64,000 bases of DNA from positions 1-64,000 of the forward strand of contig JANYJY010000074.1 in assembly GCA_025358295.1 (NCBI GenBank), given 5' to 3'. The notes below the pieces were generated by a model that was not told where the DNA came from, did no database searches, and was given only the letters and a program-made list of their open reading frames with translations. Below, in pieces: positions 37,084-45,913 of this stretch (position 1 is its first letter; each line of letters starts with the position of its first letter). Source of the DNA: Gammaproteobacteria bacterium (lineage in GTDB: Bacteria > Pseudomonadota > Gammaproteobacteria > Steroidobacterales > Steroidobacteraceae). Position numbers and translations under genes: made by a program.

Positions 37084-39243
37084 TCAGCAGGGCCGCGACC
37101 AAGATAACTGGACGGTTGCGCTTAATAGCTTGGAGCGATCCGCGCACGGTCCTACCAAAATCTCCACCTCGCCAGGCTCGAACACGGGTTCGAGATCCAG
37201 GCCTAAAAAACGCAATTCCCCGGCGCGCAACGACAGAGCCACCGTCCCGGACTCACCCGGCGGCAGACTGATCTTGGCGAAGCCCTTGAGTTCGAGCAAG
37301 GGCCGCGCCACGCTGGCAACCTTGTCGCGCGTAAACAAGAAGACGGTTTCCTCAGCCGCCCTCGCCCCTTCGTTGCGCACATCGACGCGAATCTGCAGGG
37401 TATCGATATCCTCGGCATTGACCGGCGTCACGCGCAAATTGAACAACGTGAAGCGGCCATACGTGAGGCCGTGGCCGAATGGAAATTGCGGCTCATTCGG
37501 CGCATCGAGATACTTGCTCGTGTAGTGATCCTTAGGGTCGGCCGGTCGACCGCTGGAACGCTCGCCGAAGAAGATGGGAATCTGTCCCGTCGCTCGTGCC
37601 CAGGTAACCGGCGTGCGCCCGCTCGGCGACAATCGACCGACGACCACATCGGCGATTGCATTGCCCGCCTCACTGCCGAGAAACCACGCCGCCAGGACGG
37701 CATCTGCCTGATCCATCAGCCACGGCACCACGAGTGGGCGCCCGGAGAACAGGATCACGATCACGGGCTTGCGCAGGTCACGGGCTCGTTCGAATACGGC
37801 TTGCGCGAATTGTCGCTGCTTCCCCGGCAGCCCCAGATGCGCGCGGCTGGCGGCCTCCCCGCTCATGTCGGCGGCCTCTCCCAGGCAGAGCAATATGGCA
37901 TCGGCCGATGCGCACACATCAAGAGCCGCGTCGATACCCGACACGTCCTCATCATCAATGGCTACGCCCGCCGCATGCTGTATGTGCGACTCGCCGAGCA
38001 TCTCGCGCAAACCCGCCGTCACGCTGACATGGCCGACTCGACCGGCGGCACCCCACCACGGACCGCCCATCTCGCCCGGTGCGTCCGCCAAAGGACCCAC
38101 AACCGCCAACCGTCGCAATGAGCCCGAGAGCGGCAGGGTTTCCCCGTCGTTTTTCAACATCACGATGGCGCGCCCCGCCACGGCGCGCGCCAGTTTCCTG
38201 CGCCCGGAAAAAGCCGCCGCGGATTCGGGCGTCCTGCCGCGCAGATACGGATCATCGAATAAGCCCAATTGCTCCTTGAGCGTGAGTACACGCCGCACGG
38301 ACTCGTCGATTGCCGCCATGGTCACGAGTTTGCGTTGCAACGCGATGGGCAGGCCGCGTCGATAGGCATCGGCCATCATGTCGATGTCCACACCCGCATT
38401 GAGTGCGTGTGCGGCAGCCTCGGCGAGGTCGGCGGCGATTCCATGGCGCATGAGCTCCGCAATGGCGTTGTAATCACTGATGATCACACCCTTGAATCCC
38501 CAACGATCGCGCAGCCAGCCGCGCAACAGCGCCTTGTTGGCGGTCATGGGTATGCCCGCCAGATCCGTGAACGCGGGCATGACGGCCGCCACACCCGACG
38601 CTACCGCTGCGGCAAATGCGGGCATGTGTACTTCGCGCAGGGTGCGTTCGGATATGTCCACCGACGCATAGTCGCGGCCGGCCGTGACCGCGCCGTAGGC
38701 GCAATAATGTTTGGCGCAGGCGGCAAGTGCGTCGGCCGCCGCAAGCCGTGGGCCCTGGAAGCCGCGCACCTTCGCCTCCGCAATTCTGGCTGCCAACCAG
38801 GGGTCCTCGCCCGGACCTTCGACGCTGCGCCCCCAACGAGGGTCGCGCGCAACATCCAACATGGGCGCGAAAGTCATTGCCAGGCCTTCGGCTGAGGCCT
38901 CCTTGGCAGCCTCGCGCGCGGTCAGCGCCCAAGTTTCCGGGTCGAACAACGCCGCCTCCGCCAAGGGCACGGGAAACAATATTCGGTGCCCGTGCACCAC
39001 ATCGAATCCGATGAGCAGGGGAATACCGAGCCGGGATTCTTTGACGGCCAGACGCTGCATTTCCCGCACGTGCTCCGCACCAACCATATTGAGCAAATTG
39101 CCGATCGTCCCAGCCTTGATCGCATCGGTGGAATCGCCGGCAATGACGGGGCCCGTCACCGCATAGCTGGATGCTGTCATGGTGAGTTGGCCCAGCTTTT
39201 CGGCCAAGGTCATGCTGCTGATCAATCGCTCGATTCGGCTCAA
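37084..39243 (-). CDS. glycoside hydrolase family 3 beta-glucosidase-like enzyme
   Basis: A 719-residue GH3 enzyme. The N-terminal barrel carries DPRWGR (134-139), KHY (178-180) and the nucleophile Asp257 in GVIISDYNA. The C-terminal sandwich has ILLCLGEAADMSGE, where the acid/base Glu resides, and the last about 100 residues form a fibronectin-III-like domain (LRVDVRNEGARAAEE). The BglX-type order is complete. No signal peptide is seen, so it may act in the cytoplasm on imported beta-glucosides, unlike periplasmic BglX. No transporter for sugars lies beside it. Confidence 0.9.
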   Translation of the reverse strand: MSRIERLISSMTLAEKLGQLTMTASSYAVTGPVIAGDSTDAIKAGTIGNLLNMVGAEHVREMQRLAVKESRLGIPLLIGFDVVHGHRILFPVPLAEAALFDPETWALTAREAAKEASAEGLAMTFAPMLDVARDPRWGRSVEGPGEDPWLAARIAEAKVRGFQGPRLAAADALAACAKHYCAYGAVTAGRDYASVDISERTLREVHMPAFAAAVASGVAAVMPAFTDLAGIPMTANKALLRGWLRDRWGFKGVIISDYNAIAELMRHGIAADLAEAAAHALNAGVDIDMMADAYRRGLPIALQRKLVTMAAIDESVRRVLTLKEQLGLFDDPYLRGRTPESAAAFSGRRKLARAVAGRAIVMLKNDGETLPLSGSLRRLAVVGPLADAPGEMGGPWWGAAGRVGHVSVTAGLREMLGESHIQHAAGVAIDDEDVSGIDAALDVCASADAILLCLGEAADMSGEAASRAHLGLPGKQRQFAQAVFERARDLRKPVIVILFSGRPLVVPWLMDQADAVLAAWFLGSEAGNAIADVVVGRLSPSGRTPVTWARATGQIPIFFGERSSGRPADPKDHYTSKYLDAPNEPQFPFGHGLTYGRFTLFNLRVTPVNAEDIDTLQIRVDVRNEGARAAEETVFLFTRDKVASVARPLLELKGFAKISLPPGESGTVALSLRAGELRFLGLDLEPVFEPGEVEILVGPCADRSKLLSATVQLSWSRPC

Positions 39244-39306
39244 AATTCCACTCCTCGCGTCGCATTGCCTGATAATGGCGTTTTACGTTGCCCCAGAGAT
39301 GCACGC

Positions 39307-41073
39307 ATGAACGCCGAATCGAATAGCGAAGAGATTGCCAATTCCGGGCTCTTGCCGCAACTCGACATGATGCTCCGCGCCCTTTGGGCAGCGCCGGTAC
39401 GCAACAAGCTGTTCTTGCTGTCCGGCGCCCTGTTTCTGGTCATCGCCGTGACGGCCTGGGGCCAGATTCGGCTCAATGGCTGGAATCAGCCCTTCTATGA
39501 TGCGCTATCGCGCCGCGACTTCCCGCATTTCATGGACCAATTGGGTGTCTTTGGACTGATCTCCGGAGCGCTTTTGATTCTCAATGTGGCGCAGCGCTGG
39601 CTGGGCGAGACGCTGAAGCTCAAACTGCGAGAGGGCTTGGCGCACGACCTGATTCAAAACTGGCTGCAACCGGGTCGCGCCTTCCGACTTGCCAATGCCG
39701 GCGCGATCGGCGTGAATCCCGACCAGCGCATGCATGAGGACGCGCGTCACCTTACGGAATTGTCCGCGGAGCTGGGTATCGGATTGCTGCAATCCTCGAT
39801 ACTGCTCATTACCTTTGTCGAAGTGCTTTGGTCGCTGTCGAACAATTTCGTCTTTCACATCGACGGCCATCATTTTGCGATTCCTGGCTACATGGTCTGG
39901 GCGGCAATCATCTATTCGGGCTCGGCCTCGCTGTTAAGTTACTGGGTCGGCCGAAACTTGATCGACCGCAACGCGCAGCGCTACGCGCGCGAAGCTGACA
40001 TGCGATTTTCTCTGGTGCGCGTCAACGAACACATTGATGCCATCTCATTGACGTCGGGCGAGGCCGATGAACAACGGCGCATTTCAATGGATCTCGCAGG
40101 GGTGCTGGCGGCCACCGCTCGGTTAGTCACGGGCCTGACTAATTTGACCTGGATCACGGCGGGCTACGGCTGGTTTACCCTGGTGGCACCCATCCTGGCG
40201 GCCGCGCCGCTTTACTTTGCGGGCAATATCTCCTTCGGCGGCCTCATGTTGGCCTCGGGAGCCTTCAATCAAGTGCAGTCCTCGCTGCGCTGGTTCGTCG
40301 ATAATTTCAGCACGATCGCCGACTGGCGCGCCACCCTGCTGCGTGTCGCAAGCTTTCGCCGCGCCATACTCGCCACCGATGTACTGCACAACGTCGAAAG
40401 CCGCATCACCTTCGTCACCGGTGATCCTGGCCGAATCAGCATCGATGATTTGGAGATCGGCTCGCCCGCCGGAGCTACCATGCTCGCGGAGAAGAACATT
40501 ACGATACAGGCCGGTGAACGCGTCTTGATCGTGGGAGAGACAGGAACGGGAAAGACTCTGTTGTTCCGGGCGCTTGCGGGTCTATGGCCTTGGGGCGCCG
40601 GAAAAATCACCTATCCCAAAGGCGAACAGCTGCTCTATATGCCGCGCACTCCGTATCTTCCGCCCGGAACGCTTCGAGAAATTCTTGCCTACCCAGCCGC
40701 GACGTCGACCTTCGACGCCTCCGCGTATGCCCATGCCTTGGGCCGCCTCAAGCTCGAACGCTTGGCGCCCATGCTGGACGTGTCGCAACGTTGGGATCGT
40801 GAATTGAGCGAGGACGAACAGCAGCTCCTGGCTTTCGCTCGCATACTCTTGCACGCGCCGCCATGGGTGCTCATCGACGAGGTGCTGGATTCCTTGGACG
40901 ACGAACTCCGCCAAGGTGTACTGGATATCTTTGCCAAAGACTTGGTAGGTACCGGCATCATTCATATCGGCCGCGCCGACGCTCACGATCATCTATTCTC
41001 CCGCGTCCTGCACTTGGTCAAGGATCCGACGCTGCGCAGACTGGGTACCGGCAACACGGCAGTCATACAGTAG
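39307..41073 (+). CDS. SbmA/BacA-like ABC transporter with fused ATPase (YddA-type)
   Basis: A 588-residue fused half-transporter. The membrane part (about 30-340, six helices) belongs to the SbmA/BacA family, with GWNQPFYDALSRRDF near the N-terminus and an EHIDAISLTSGEADE loop. The ATPase domain has Walker A GETGTGKT (410-417), signature LSEDEQQ (500-506), Walker B WVLIDE (520-525) and H-loop His553. Relatives import peptides, cobalamin or very-long-chain acyl compounds. The signature departs from LSGGQ and from the LSLGEQQ usual in this group. A longer in-frame start is possible but the ATG at 39307 matches the family. Confidence 0.87.
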   Translation: MNAESNSEEIANSGLLPQLDMMLRALWAAPVRNKLFLLSGALFLVIAVTAWGQIRLNGWNQPFYDALSRRDFPHFMDQLGVFGLISGALLILNVAQRWLGETLKLKLREGLAHDLIQNWLQPGRAFRLANAGAIGVNPDQRMHEDARHLTELSAELGIGLLQSSILLITFVEVLWSLSNNFVFHIDGHHFAIPGYMVWAAIIYSGSASLLSYWVGRNLIDRNAQRYAREADMRFSLVRVNEHIDAISLTSGEADEQRRISMDLAGVLAATARLVTGLTNLTWITAGYGWFTLVAPILAAAPLYFAGNISFGGLMLASGAFNQVQSSLRWFVDNFSTIADWRATLLRVASFRRAILATDVLHNVESRITFVTGDPGRISIDDLEIGSPAGATMLAEKNITIQAGERVLIVGETGTGKTLLFRALAGLWPWGAGKITYPKGEQLLYMPRTPYLPPGTLREILAYPAATSTFDASAYAHALGRLKLERLAPMLDVSQRWDRELSEDEQQLLAFARILLHAPPWVLIDEVLDSLDDELRQGVLDIFAKDLVGTGIIHIGRADAHDHLFSRVLHLVKDPTLRRLGTGNTAVIQ

Positions 41074-41130
41074 TGGCGACCCGCAACAACTGAATGGACG
41101 GGCGAATCCCACGACTAGACAATCCACTCC

Positions 41131-41433
41131 ATGGGCCGTGGACACCGCAATCCGTACGCAAAATCGACCGCTTGTCGTTATGTCGTGATCTGGGATCTAC
41201 AGTGGCAGGTCATCGAATTTCAGCGCGTCGATCCCGGCAGTGGCTCGCACACGGCATTCACCCAGTGCCTTGAACGGCTCGCATGCGACGGCTGGAAACC
41301 GGAAGGTTGCGGGGAATTCGGTTTTGTTTTCATTGCGCGCAGCGGCGAAAGGCGCTTGGTGACCATCACCCAACGAGATCCACGCAATGCGGCCGAACAG
41401 ACCTTCTCGCCGTTCGATACGCGGCAGCGGTGA
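41131..41433 (+). CDS. small hypothetical protein
   Basis: A 100-residue protein with no signal peptide or membrane segment. VIWDLQWQVIEFQRVDPGSG and CDGWKPEGCGEFGFVFIARSGERRLVTITQRDP suggest a compact alpha/beta domain. I do not recognise the family, but the coding character and the patterned hydrophobicity make it likely to be real. It lies 57 bases after the ABC transporter in the same direction and may be read from its transcript. The first ATG lacks a clear ribosome-binding site. Confidence 0.5.
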   Translation: MGRGHRNPYAKSTACRYVVIWDLQWQVIEFQRVDPGSGSHTAFTQCLERLACDGWKPEGCGEFGFVFIARSGERRLVTITQRDPRNAAEQTFSPFDTRQR

Positions 41434-41556
41434 GACCAGTATTACGTTTGCGTGAGCGGACACAAAGTATATATTGCAATGTAATTAACGGCCACGCCGA
41501 GAGGATTACGCATTAATAGCAGGAACCATCGTCCGCGCATCGGGTCAACTCTCTCT

Positions 41557-42924
41557 GTGCTTTGGAACCACATAGCGCTGCCGACATTCGTGGCCCTGGC
41601 CGCGATCCACACGGCCGCGTCAGCAGCTGGGGCGAAAAGCCAGTCCGACACCGTGCCCTTCGGTATGACTGCACGGATCGCGCCCGCACCCTATCTGGGT
41701 ATGCCTCACGACGCGAGCGGGAAAATCCCGCCGCTGCTATCGCAGACCGGTGCTTTCAGCGACACCCGAAATCTCACCCTCAGCAAAGGGTTGATTCCGT
41801 ACGATATCGTCGTGGCTTTTTGGTCGGACGGCGCCGCCAAGTCGCGGTGGGTAGCCGTTCCAAATACAAAAATAAAATATTCGGCAACGGGCGACTGGAC
41901 CTTCCCCAGCGGCACAGTGCTCGTTAAAACCTTCGAATTGCCGGTCGACGCCGCAGATCCCGGCATCAAACGACGCTTGGAGACCCGGTTGTTGGTCTGC
42001 GACAGCAAAGGCGGCGTGTACGGTGCCGTTTACAAATGGCGCGCAGACAACAGCGATGCGGATTTACTGGATACCAGCCGTTCCGAGGCGATTCCCATCA
42101 AGACCGTTACGGGAGAAACGCGCATTCAAACCTGGTATTACCCCAGTCGCGCGGAATGCCTGGCCTGCCACAACGCAAATACATCCGGCGTGCTCGGACT
42201 GAAGGCGCGTCAGATGAACCGCGCCTACACCTTTCCATCCGGCGTGACGGACAATGAACTTCGCGCCTGGAATCATCTGGGGCTGTTCGACTCGGAACTG
42301 CGGGAGGCGGATCTTGAAAAACTTCCGACCCTCGCCGCCGCCGACGACGGAACACGCAGCGTGCAGGACAGGGCCCGCTCCTATCTGGACGCGAACTGCT
42401 CGCAGTGTCACCGTCCGGAAGGAACCGTTGCCTACTTCGATGCTCGATTCAACACGCCGCTCGACAAGCAGGAACTGATTGATGGACCCGTGCTTCTGGA
42501 CCAGGGAATAGACCGGCCAAGAATTATTTCACCGCACGATATTTGGCGCTCGATCGCATACATGCGAATCAATACGGTCGATGACATCAGGATGCCGCCG
42601 GTGGGGCGCGAGACGATCGATCAGAAGGGCGTGGCGCTGATGCGTGACTGGATTACGAGCATGCCGGGGCGCCCGGTACTGGATCCACCAGCCATGACGC
42701 CGGCGGGCGGGACCTTTGGCGGCCCGCTCGAGATTTCAATGAACGAACCCGAGCCCGGGGCCGAGATTCGCTTTACCTTGGATGGAAGCGTGCCGACGCC
42801 GTCGGATGCGCGGTACGAGAAACCCATCAAGCTCACGAGCCCGGCAGTGATTCGCGCCCGAGCCTATAAAGAGGGCTTTACCCGCAGCATCACGACGCAA
42901 GAGGTCTTTATCGTCGGAAAATAA
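41557..42924 (+). CDS. di-haem c-type cytochrome with chitobiase-type C-terminal domain
   Basis: A 455-residue exported protein with two haem c motifs, CLACH (201-205) and CSQCH (281-285), and a signal peptide (about 6-24). Residues 50-170 carry PYDIVVAFWSDGAAKSRWV, typical of the SO2930-type large cytochromes. The last about 85 residues form a chitobiase/hexosaminidase C-terminal-like beta-sandwich (AEIRFTLDGSVPTPSDARY). It probably moves electrons in the periplasm or at the surface. The GTG start lacks a Shine-Dalgarno; an in-frame ATT at 41512, seven bases after GAGAGG, would add a basic n-region of 15 residues. Confidence 0.8.
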   Translation: MLWNHIALPTFVALAAIHTAASAAGAKSQSDTVPFGMTARIAPAPYLGMPHDASGKIPPLLSQTGAFSDTRNLTLSKGLIPYDIVVAFWSDGAAKSRWVAVPNTKIKYSATGDWTFPSGTVLVKTFELPVDAADPGIKRRLETRLLVCDSKGGVYGAVYKWRADNSDADLLDTSRSEAIPIKTVTGETRIQTWYYPSRAECLACHNANTSGVLGLKARQMNRAYTFPSGVTDNELRAWNHLGLFDSELREADLEKLPTLAAADDGTRSVQDRARSYLDANCSQCHRPEGTVAYFDARFNTPLDKQELIDGPVLLDQGIDRPRIISPHDIWRSIAYMRINTVDDIRMPPVGRETIDQKGVALMRDWITSMPGRPVLDPPAMTPAGGTFGGPLEISMNEPEPGAEIRFTLDGSVPTPSDARYEKPIKLTSPAVIRARAYKEGFTRSITTQEVFIVGK

Positions 42925-42931
42925 GTCCTTC

Positions 42932-44023
42932 TCAGTTCGCCGTCGGCACGACGGCAATTCCCCAAGGACTGGCGCCCGCCTTGACCCGCAGAATTTCCTT
43001 ATTGGCCTCGAGATCAATGACAGACACATCATTGGAAGGGCCGTTGGCGGTGTAAAGAAACTTCCCGTCGGGTGACACCGCCATACCCCAAGGCCGCACG
43101 CCTACTTTGATCGTGTTCAGCAACTCATAAGTGCCGCTGTCCAGCACCGAGACGGTTCCCGCACGCCCATTGCTGACATAGATCTTGTGGCCGCCCTGCG
43201 CCACTTTCACGCTCATGGGTCGCGAACCCGGCGGCAACGTAATGACTTTCGACACTTTGAGATTCACCGTGTCGATGACATTTAATTCGCCGGTCGATTC
43301 CGATGGAATAAACCCGATGCCGGCTCCCGGCAAGAAATCCATGCTTCGCGGACGGACGTTCACTTTGAAATGTCCAATGGTGGTGTAGCCCGCAGTCTCG
43401 ATCACATAAACGTCGCCGCTGGCCTCACAGGTTACATAAAACCGCTTTCCATCGGGCGATGTAGCCACGCCCTCAGGCTCCTGGTTCACCGGGATAATAT
43501 GCTCCACCTTGCCGGTGGCGATGCTGATGACGCTGGCCGATTTGACATCCTCATTCGAAACGTAAATCCGGGTTCCATCCTTGCTCAGCGCAAACTCCTC
43601 AGGATCCGAACCCGCGGAAATCTTTCCGGTCAGCTTTCTCGTTGCCACGTCCAGCACGCCGATGGCATCGGCCGATTTGTCAGCCTTGACCTCATCGTCG
43701 TCATCGTCCTTGCTTTTTTGGAAGACGAGATTGCCCCTGGCATCCAGCTGCGGCGGCGCCGCGATGGGGGTACCGCTCAAGGCCACATATACCGACTTGC
43801 CGTCGGGAGCGGCATGGATGCCGCGCGGACGCTTGCCCACCGGCACCGTGCCCAGCACCTGATTATCGCTGCCGTTGATGACGGTAACGTCCCCCGATTT
43901 CTCGTTGGATACATAAATCTGATAATTCTGGCCCGCCGATGCAGGCAGGGCGGACAGGGCAATGAATACGGCCCCGAGGGCTTGCAGGCAATCAACCCAG
44001 GCGATTTTTTTGCGCATAAACAT
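42932..44023 (-). CDS. YVTN-type beta-propeller protein (PQQ-catabolism-associated type)
   Basis: A 363-residue secreted seven-bladed propeller. After a signal peptide (about 10-30) the repeat QIYVSNEKSGDVTVINGSDN, VGKRPRGI recurs as IYVSNEDVKSASVI, FYVTCEASGDVYVIE, IYVSNGRAGTVSVLD and LYTANGPSNDVSVID, each about 42 residues apart. The QIYVSNEKSGDVTVI opening matches propellers found with PQQ-dependent alcohol oxidation. An acidic insert, KDDDDDEVKADK, interrupts blade two. The ATG has GGGAGA eight bases upstream. It follows the flavoprotein gene by 73 bases on the same strand. Confidence 0.83.
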   Translation of the reverse strand: MFMRKKIAWVDCLQALGAVFIALSALPASAGQNYQIYVSNEKSGDVTVINGSDNQVLGTVPVGKRPRGIHAAPDGKSVYVALSGTPIAAPPQLDARGNLVFQKSKDDDDDEVKADKSADAIGVLDVATRKLTGKISAGSDPEEFALSKDGTRIYVSNEDVKSASVISIATGKVEHIIPVNQEPEGVATSPDGKRFYVTCEASGDVYVIETAGYTTIGHFKVNVRPRSMDFLPGAGIGFIPSESTGELNVIDTVNLKVSKVITLPPGSRPMSVKVAQGGHKIYVSNGRAGTVSVLDSGTYELLNTIKVGVRPWGMAVSPDGKFLYTANGPSNDVSVIDLEANKEILRVKAGASPWGIAVVPTAN

Positions 44024-44096
44024 CGAGTTTCTCCCACCCTTGAGCCTTGGTCACCGAGTATAGGCGCGGGATGTCGCCGAAGCGACAGACTTGCCG

Positions 44097-45896
44097 TCAA
44101 GCCGCGCGTGTGAATCCATCTGCACTCCACGCCTCGCTTCCGGCACCGTGGTGTGTAAAGAAAAGGCCGCCCGGATCGTATTTCAATTTGACCGCCAACA
44201 GCTTGGGGTAATTCGCTCCCCAGAATGCACGCTGCCAATGTTTTTCGAAGAAGTTGCTCTCCGCAACATAGGACGCGAACTCCGGCACGACCTTACGCAA
44301 CTCGGCCATGGCTCGATGAATCCCGGCGGCATCGGCGTGCGCCTCGCTTACATTCGGTTCATGGCCTGCGATCCCAGGATACGCAGGGGGTTCTTCGGCA
44401 GCGATAATGGCTAGTGCAAATGCGCCAAGAACGGCCGGATTCGTTGCGGTGTTCCTCGCCGCCTCGATGATGCTCGGCGGGGCGCCGGCCAGCCCCTTGT
44501 TCACATGCAGGGATACCTGCCACTGCGTCGCAGCGGCATACAGGACATCCGCGAACTCCTGTAGTTTGGCCCCATCCAATAGGTTCGACGGCAGCCAGAC
44601 AGAATCATAGCCATGCAACACCTGGCCGCACTGGCCGCCATCCCCCGCCCAATACATATTGCCCGCAGCTGCGCCCGGACGATCGTCGAACTTGACGATG
44701 CCGGGAATCTGTTTCAGGAAATCGGTATTCCAGAGCTTGCGCGCGGGAAAGGCCTCGATGCTGGGCGCCGAGACAAACGAATAATCATTCGGTGAATTCG
44801 CGATATCGTCGAAAAAGCCCTTCCAAACACCGGCCGCCGCCTCTCGATCCATGCCTTGAAAAACCATATCAATGGTGAGCACGCGCCTCGCTTTGAAGAC
44901 GATTTGCTCACCCCAACTGGGATTGAGCAAATGGTCGCGATAAAAGGCCAGTACATTGCCGATCAGAGTCCGAAAGGCCGCATCTGAATTCGCGCGGATA
45001 CTGACATTGACCCCGCCGACCGCAGCCGCCAACTCATGGGTTTCGAGGGTCAGCCGAGTAATCACACCGAGCGCGCCGCCCCCTCCGCCCTTGATGCCCC
45101 AGAAGAGGTCGGGATTCTCACGGGCATTGGCAATTCGAACCTGTCCGTCCGCGGTCACTATCTCTGCTTCAAGGAGGCTCGCGGCAGCGCTGCCGTAACG
45201 CTTCGAGAAGCTGCCGAATCCGCCGCTCTGCACAAGGCCTGCCACGCCCACGGTGGTACAGCCGCCGCCCTGCACATAGCGGCCATGGCGGGTCGTGACA
45301 GCGTCGTAGACCTGCATCCAAATTGCTCCCGCCTGCACCGACACAGCAGGCCGTGCATTCATGGATGTGCAGCCGACCGGAACGAATGACGCATGCACCG
45401 TGATGGCATTCATTCGCCGAGTCCAGACCAATAATGAATCGGCCGCATTCGACGTACCCTGATAGCTGTGACCGCCCCCCTTAACGACCAGCCGCAGATT
45501 TCTCTGCCGCGCAAAATTCACCGCCGCGACGACGTCGGCCGTATTGTTCGCGGCCACGGCGAAGACGCTCGGCGCGAAGGTCCAGGCATCGACCCAGCCC
45601 AGCGTCTGCGTGAGTCCCGGCTCCTCGCCGATGAAGTAAGGATTTCTCAAACTGTTGAACAGCGCCGCGCAGGCCGGACTCGCAGGCAGGTCCACGCAGT
45701 CGCGAAGCGGCGTACGCAGCGCCATCAATCTGCCGCCAACGGTTCGGTTGAGCGCGTCCCAATCCGACTTGCTCGGCCAAGCTCGGTCGCCCGGCCGAAC
45801 GCGCCGTTGCAACGCCGCCGTCACCCCTTTAACGCTGACGGAGACCAGCGGAAGCGACATCAGCATTTGCAGCAGGCTTCTACGTTTCATAAACAT
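44097..45896 (-). CDS. berberine-bridge-type FAD-linked oxidoreductase, exported
   Basis: A 599-residue FAD-binding PCMH-type oxidoreductase with a C-terminal BBE domain (NYPKLLAVKLKYDPGGLFFTHHG). The flavin appears bicovalently attached: His143 in GGGHSYQG and Cys213 in GGGCTTVG occupy the positions known for 8-alpha-N1-histidyl and 6-S-cysteinyl linkage. The N-terminus MKRRSLLQMLMSLPLV resembles a Tat signal, fitting export of a folded flavoprotein. Relatives oxidise sugars, oligosaccharides or alkaloids with O2 or a carrier. The nearby cytochrome and propeller suggest an electron-transfer partner rather than O2, which is inference. Confidence 0.87.
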   Translation of the reverse strand: MFMKRRSLLQMLMSLPLVSVSVKGVTAALQRRVRPGDRAWPSKSDWDALNRTVGGRLMALRTPLRDCVDLPASPACAALFNSLRNPYFIGEEPGLTQTLGWVDAWTFAPSVFAVAANNTADVVAAVNFARQRNLRLVVKGGGHSYQGTSNAADSLLVWTRRMNAITVHASFVPVGCTSMNARPAVSVQAGAIWMQVYDAVTTRHGRYVQGGGCTTVGVAGLVQSGGFGSFSKRYGSAAASLLEAEIVTADGQVRIANARENPDLFWGIKGGGGGALGVITRLTLETHELAAAVGGVNVSIRANSDAAFRTLIGNVLAFYRDHLLNPSWGEQIVFKARRVLTIDMVFQGMDREAAAGVWKGFFDDIANSPNDYSFVSAPSIEAFPARKLWNTDFLKQIPGIVKFDDRPGAAAGNMYWAGDGGQCGQVLHGYDSVWLPSNLLDGAKLQEFADVLYAAATQWQVSLHVNKGLAGAPPSIIEAARNTATNPAVLGAFALAIIAAEEPPAYPGIAGHEPNVSEAHADAAGIHRAMAELRKVVPEFASYVAESNFFEKHWQRAFWGANYPKLLAVKLKYDPGGLFFTHHGAGSEAWSADGFTRAA

Positions 45897-45913
45897 AATG
45901 AATGGCCCCGCGG

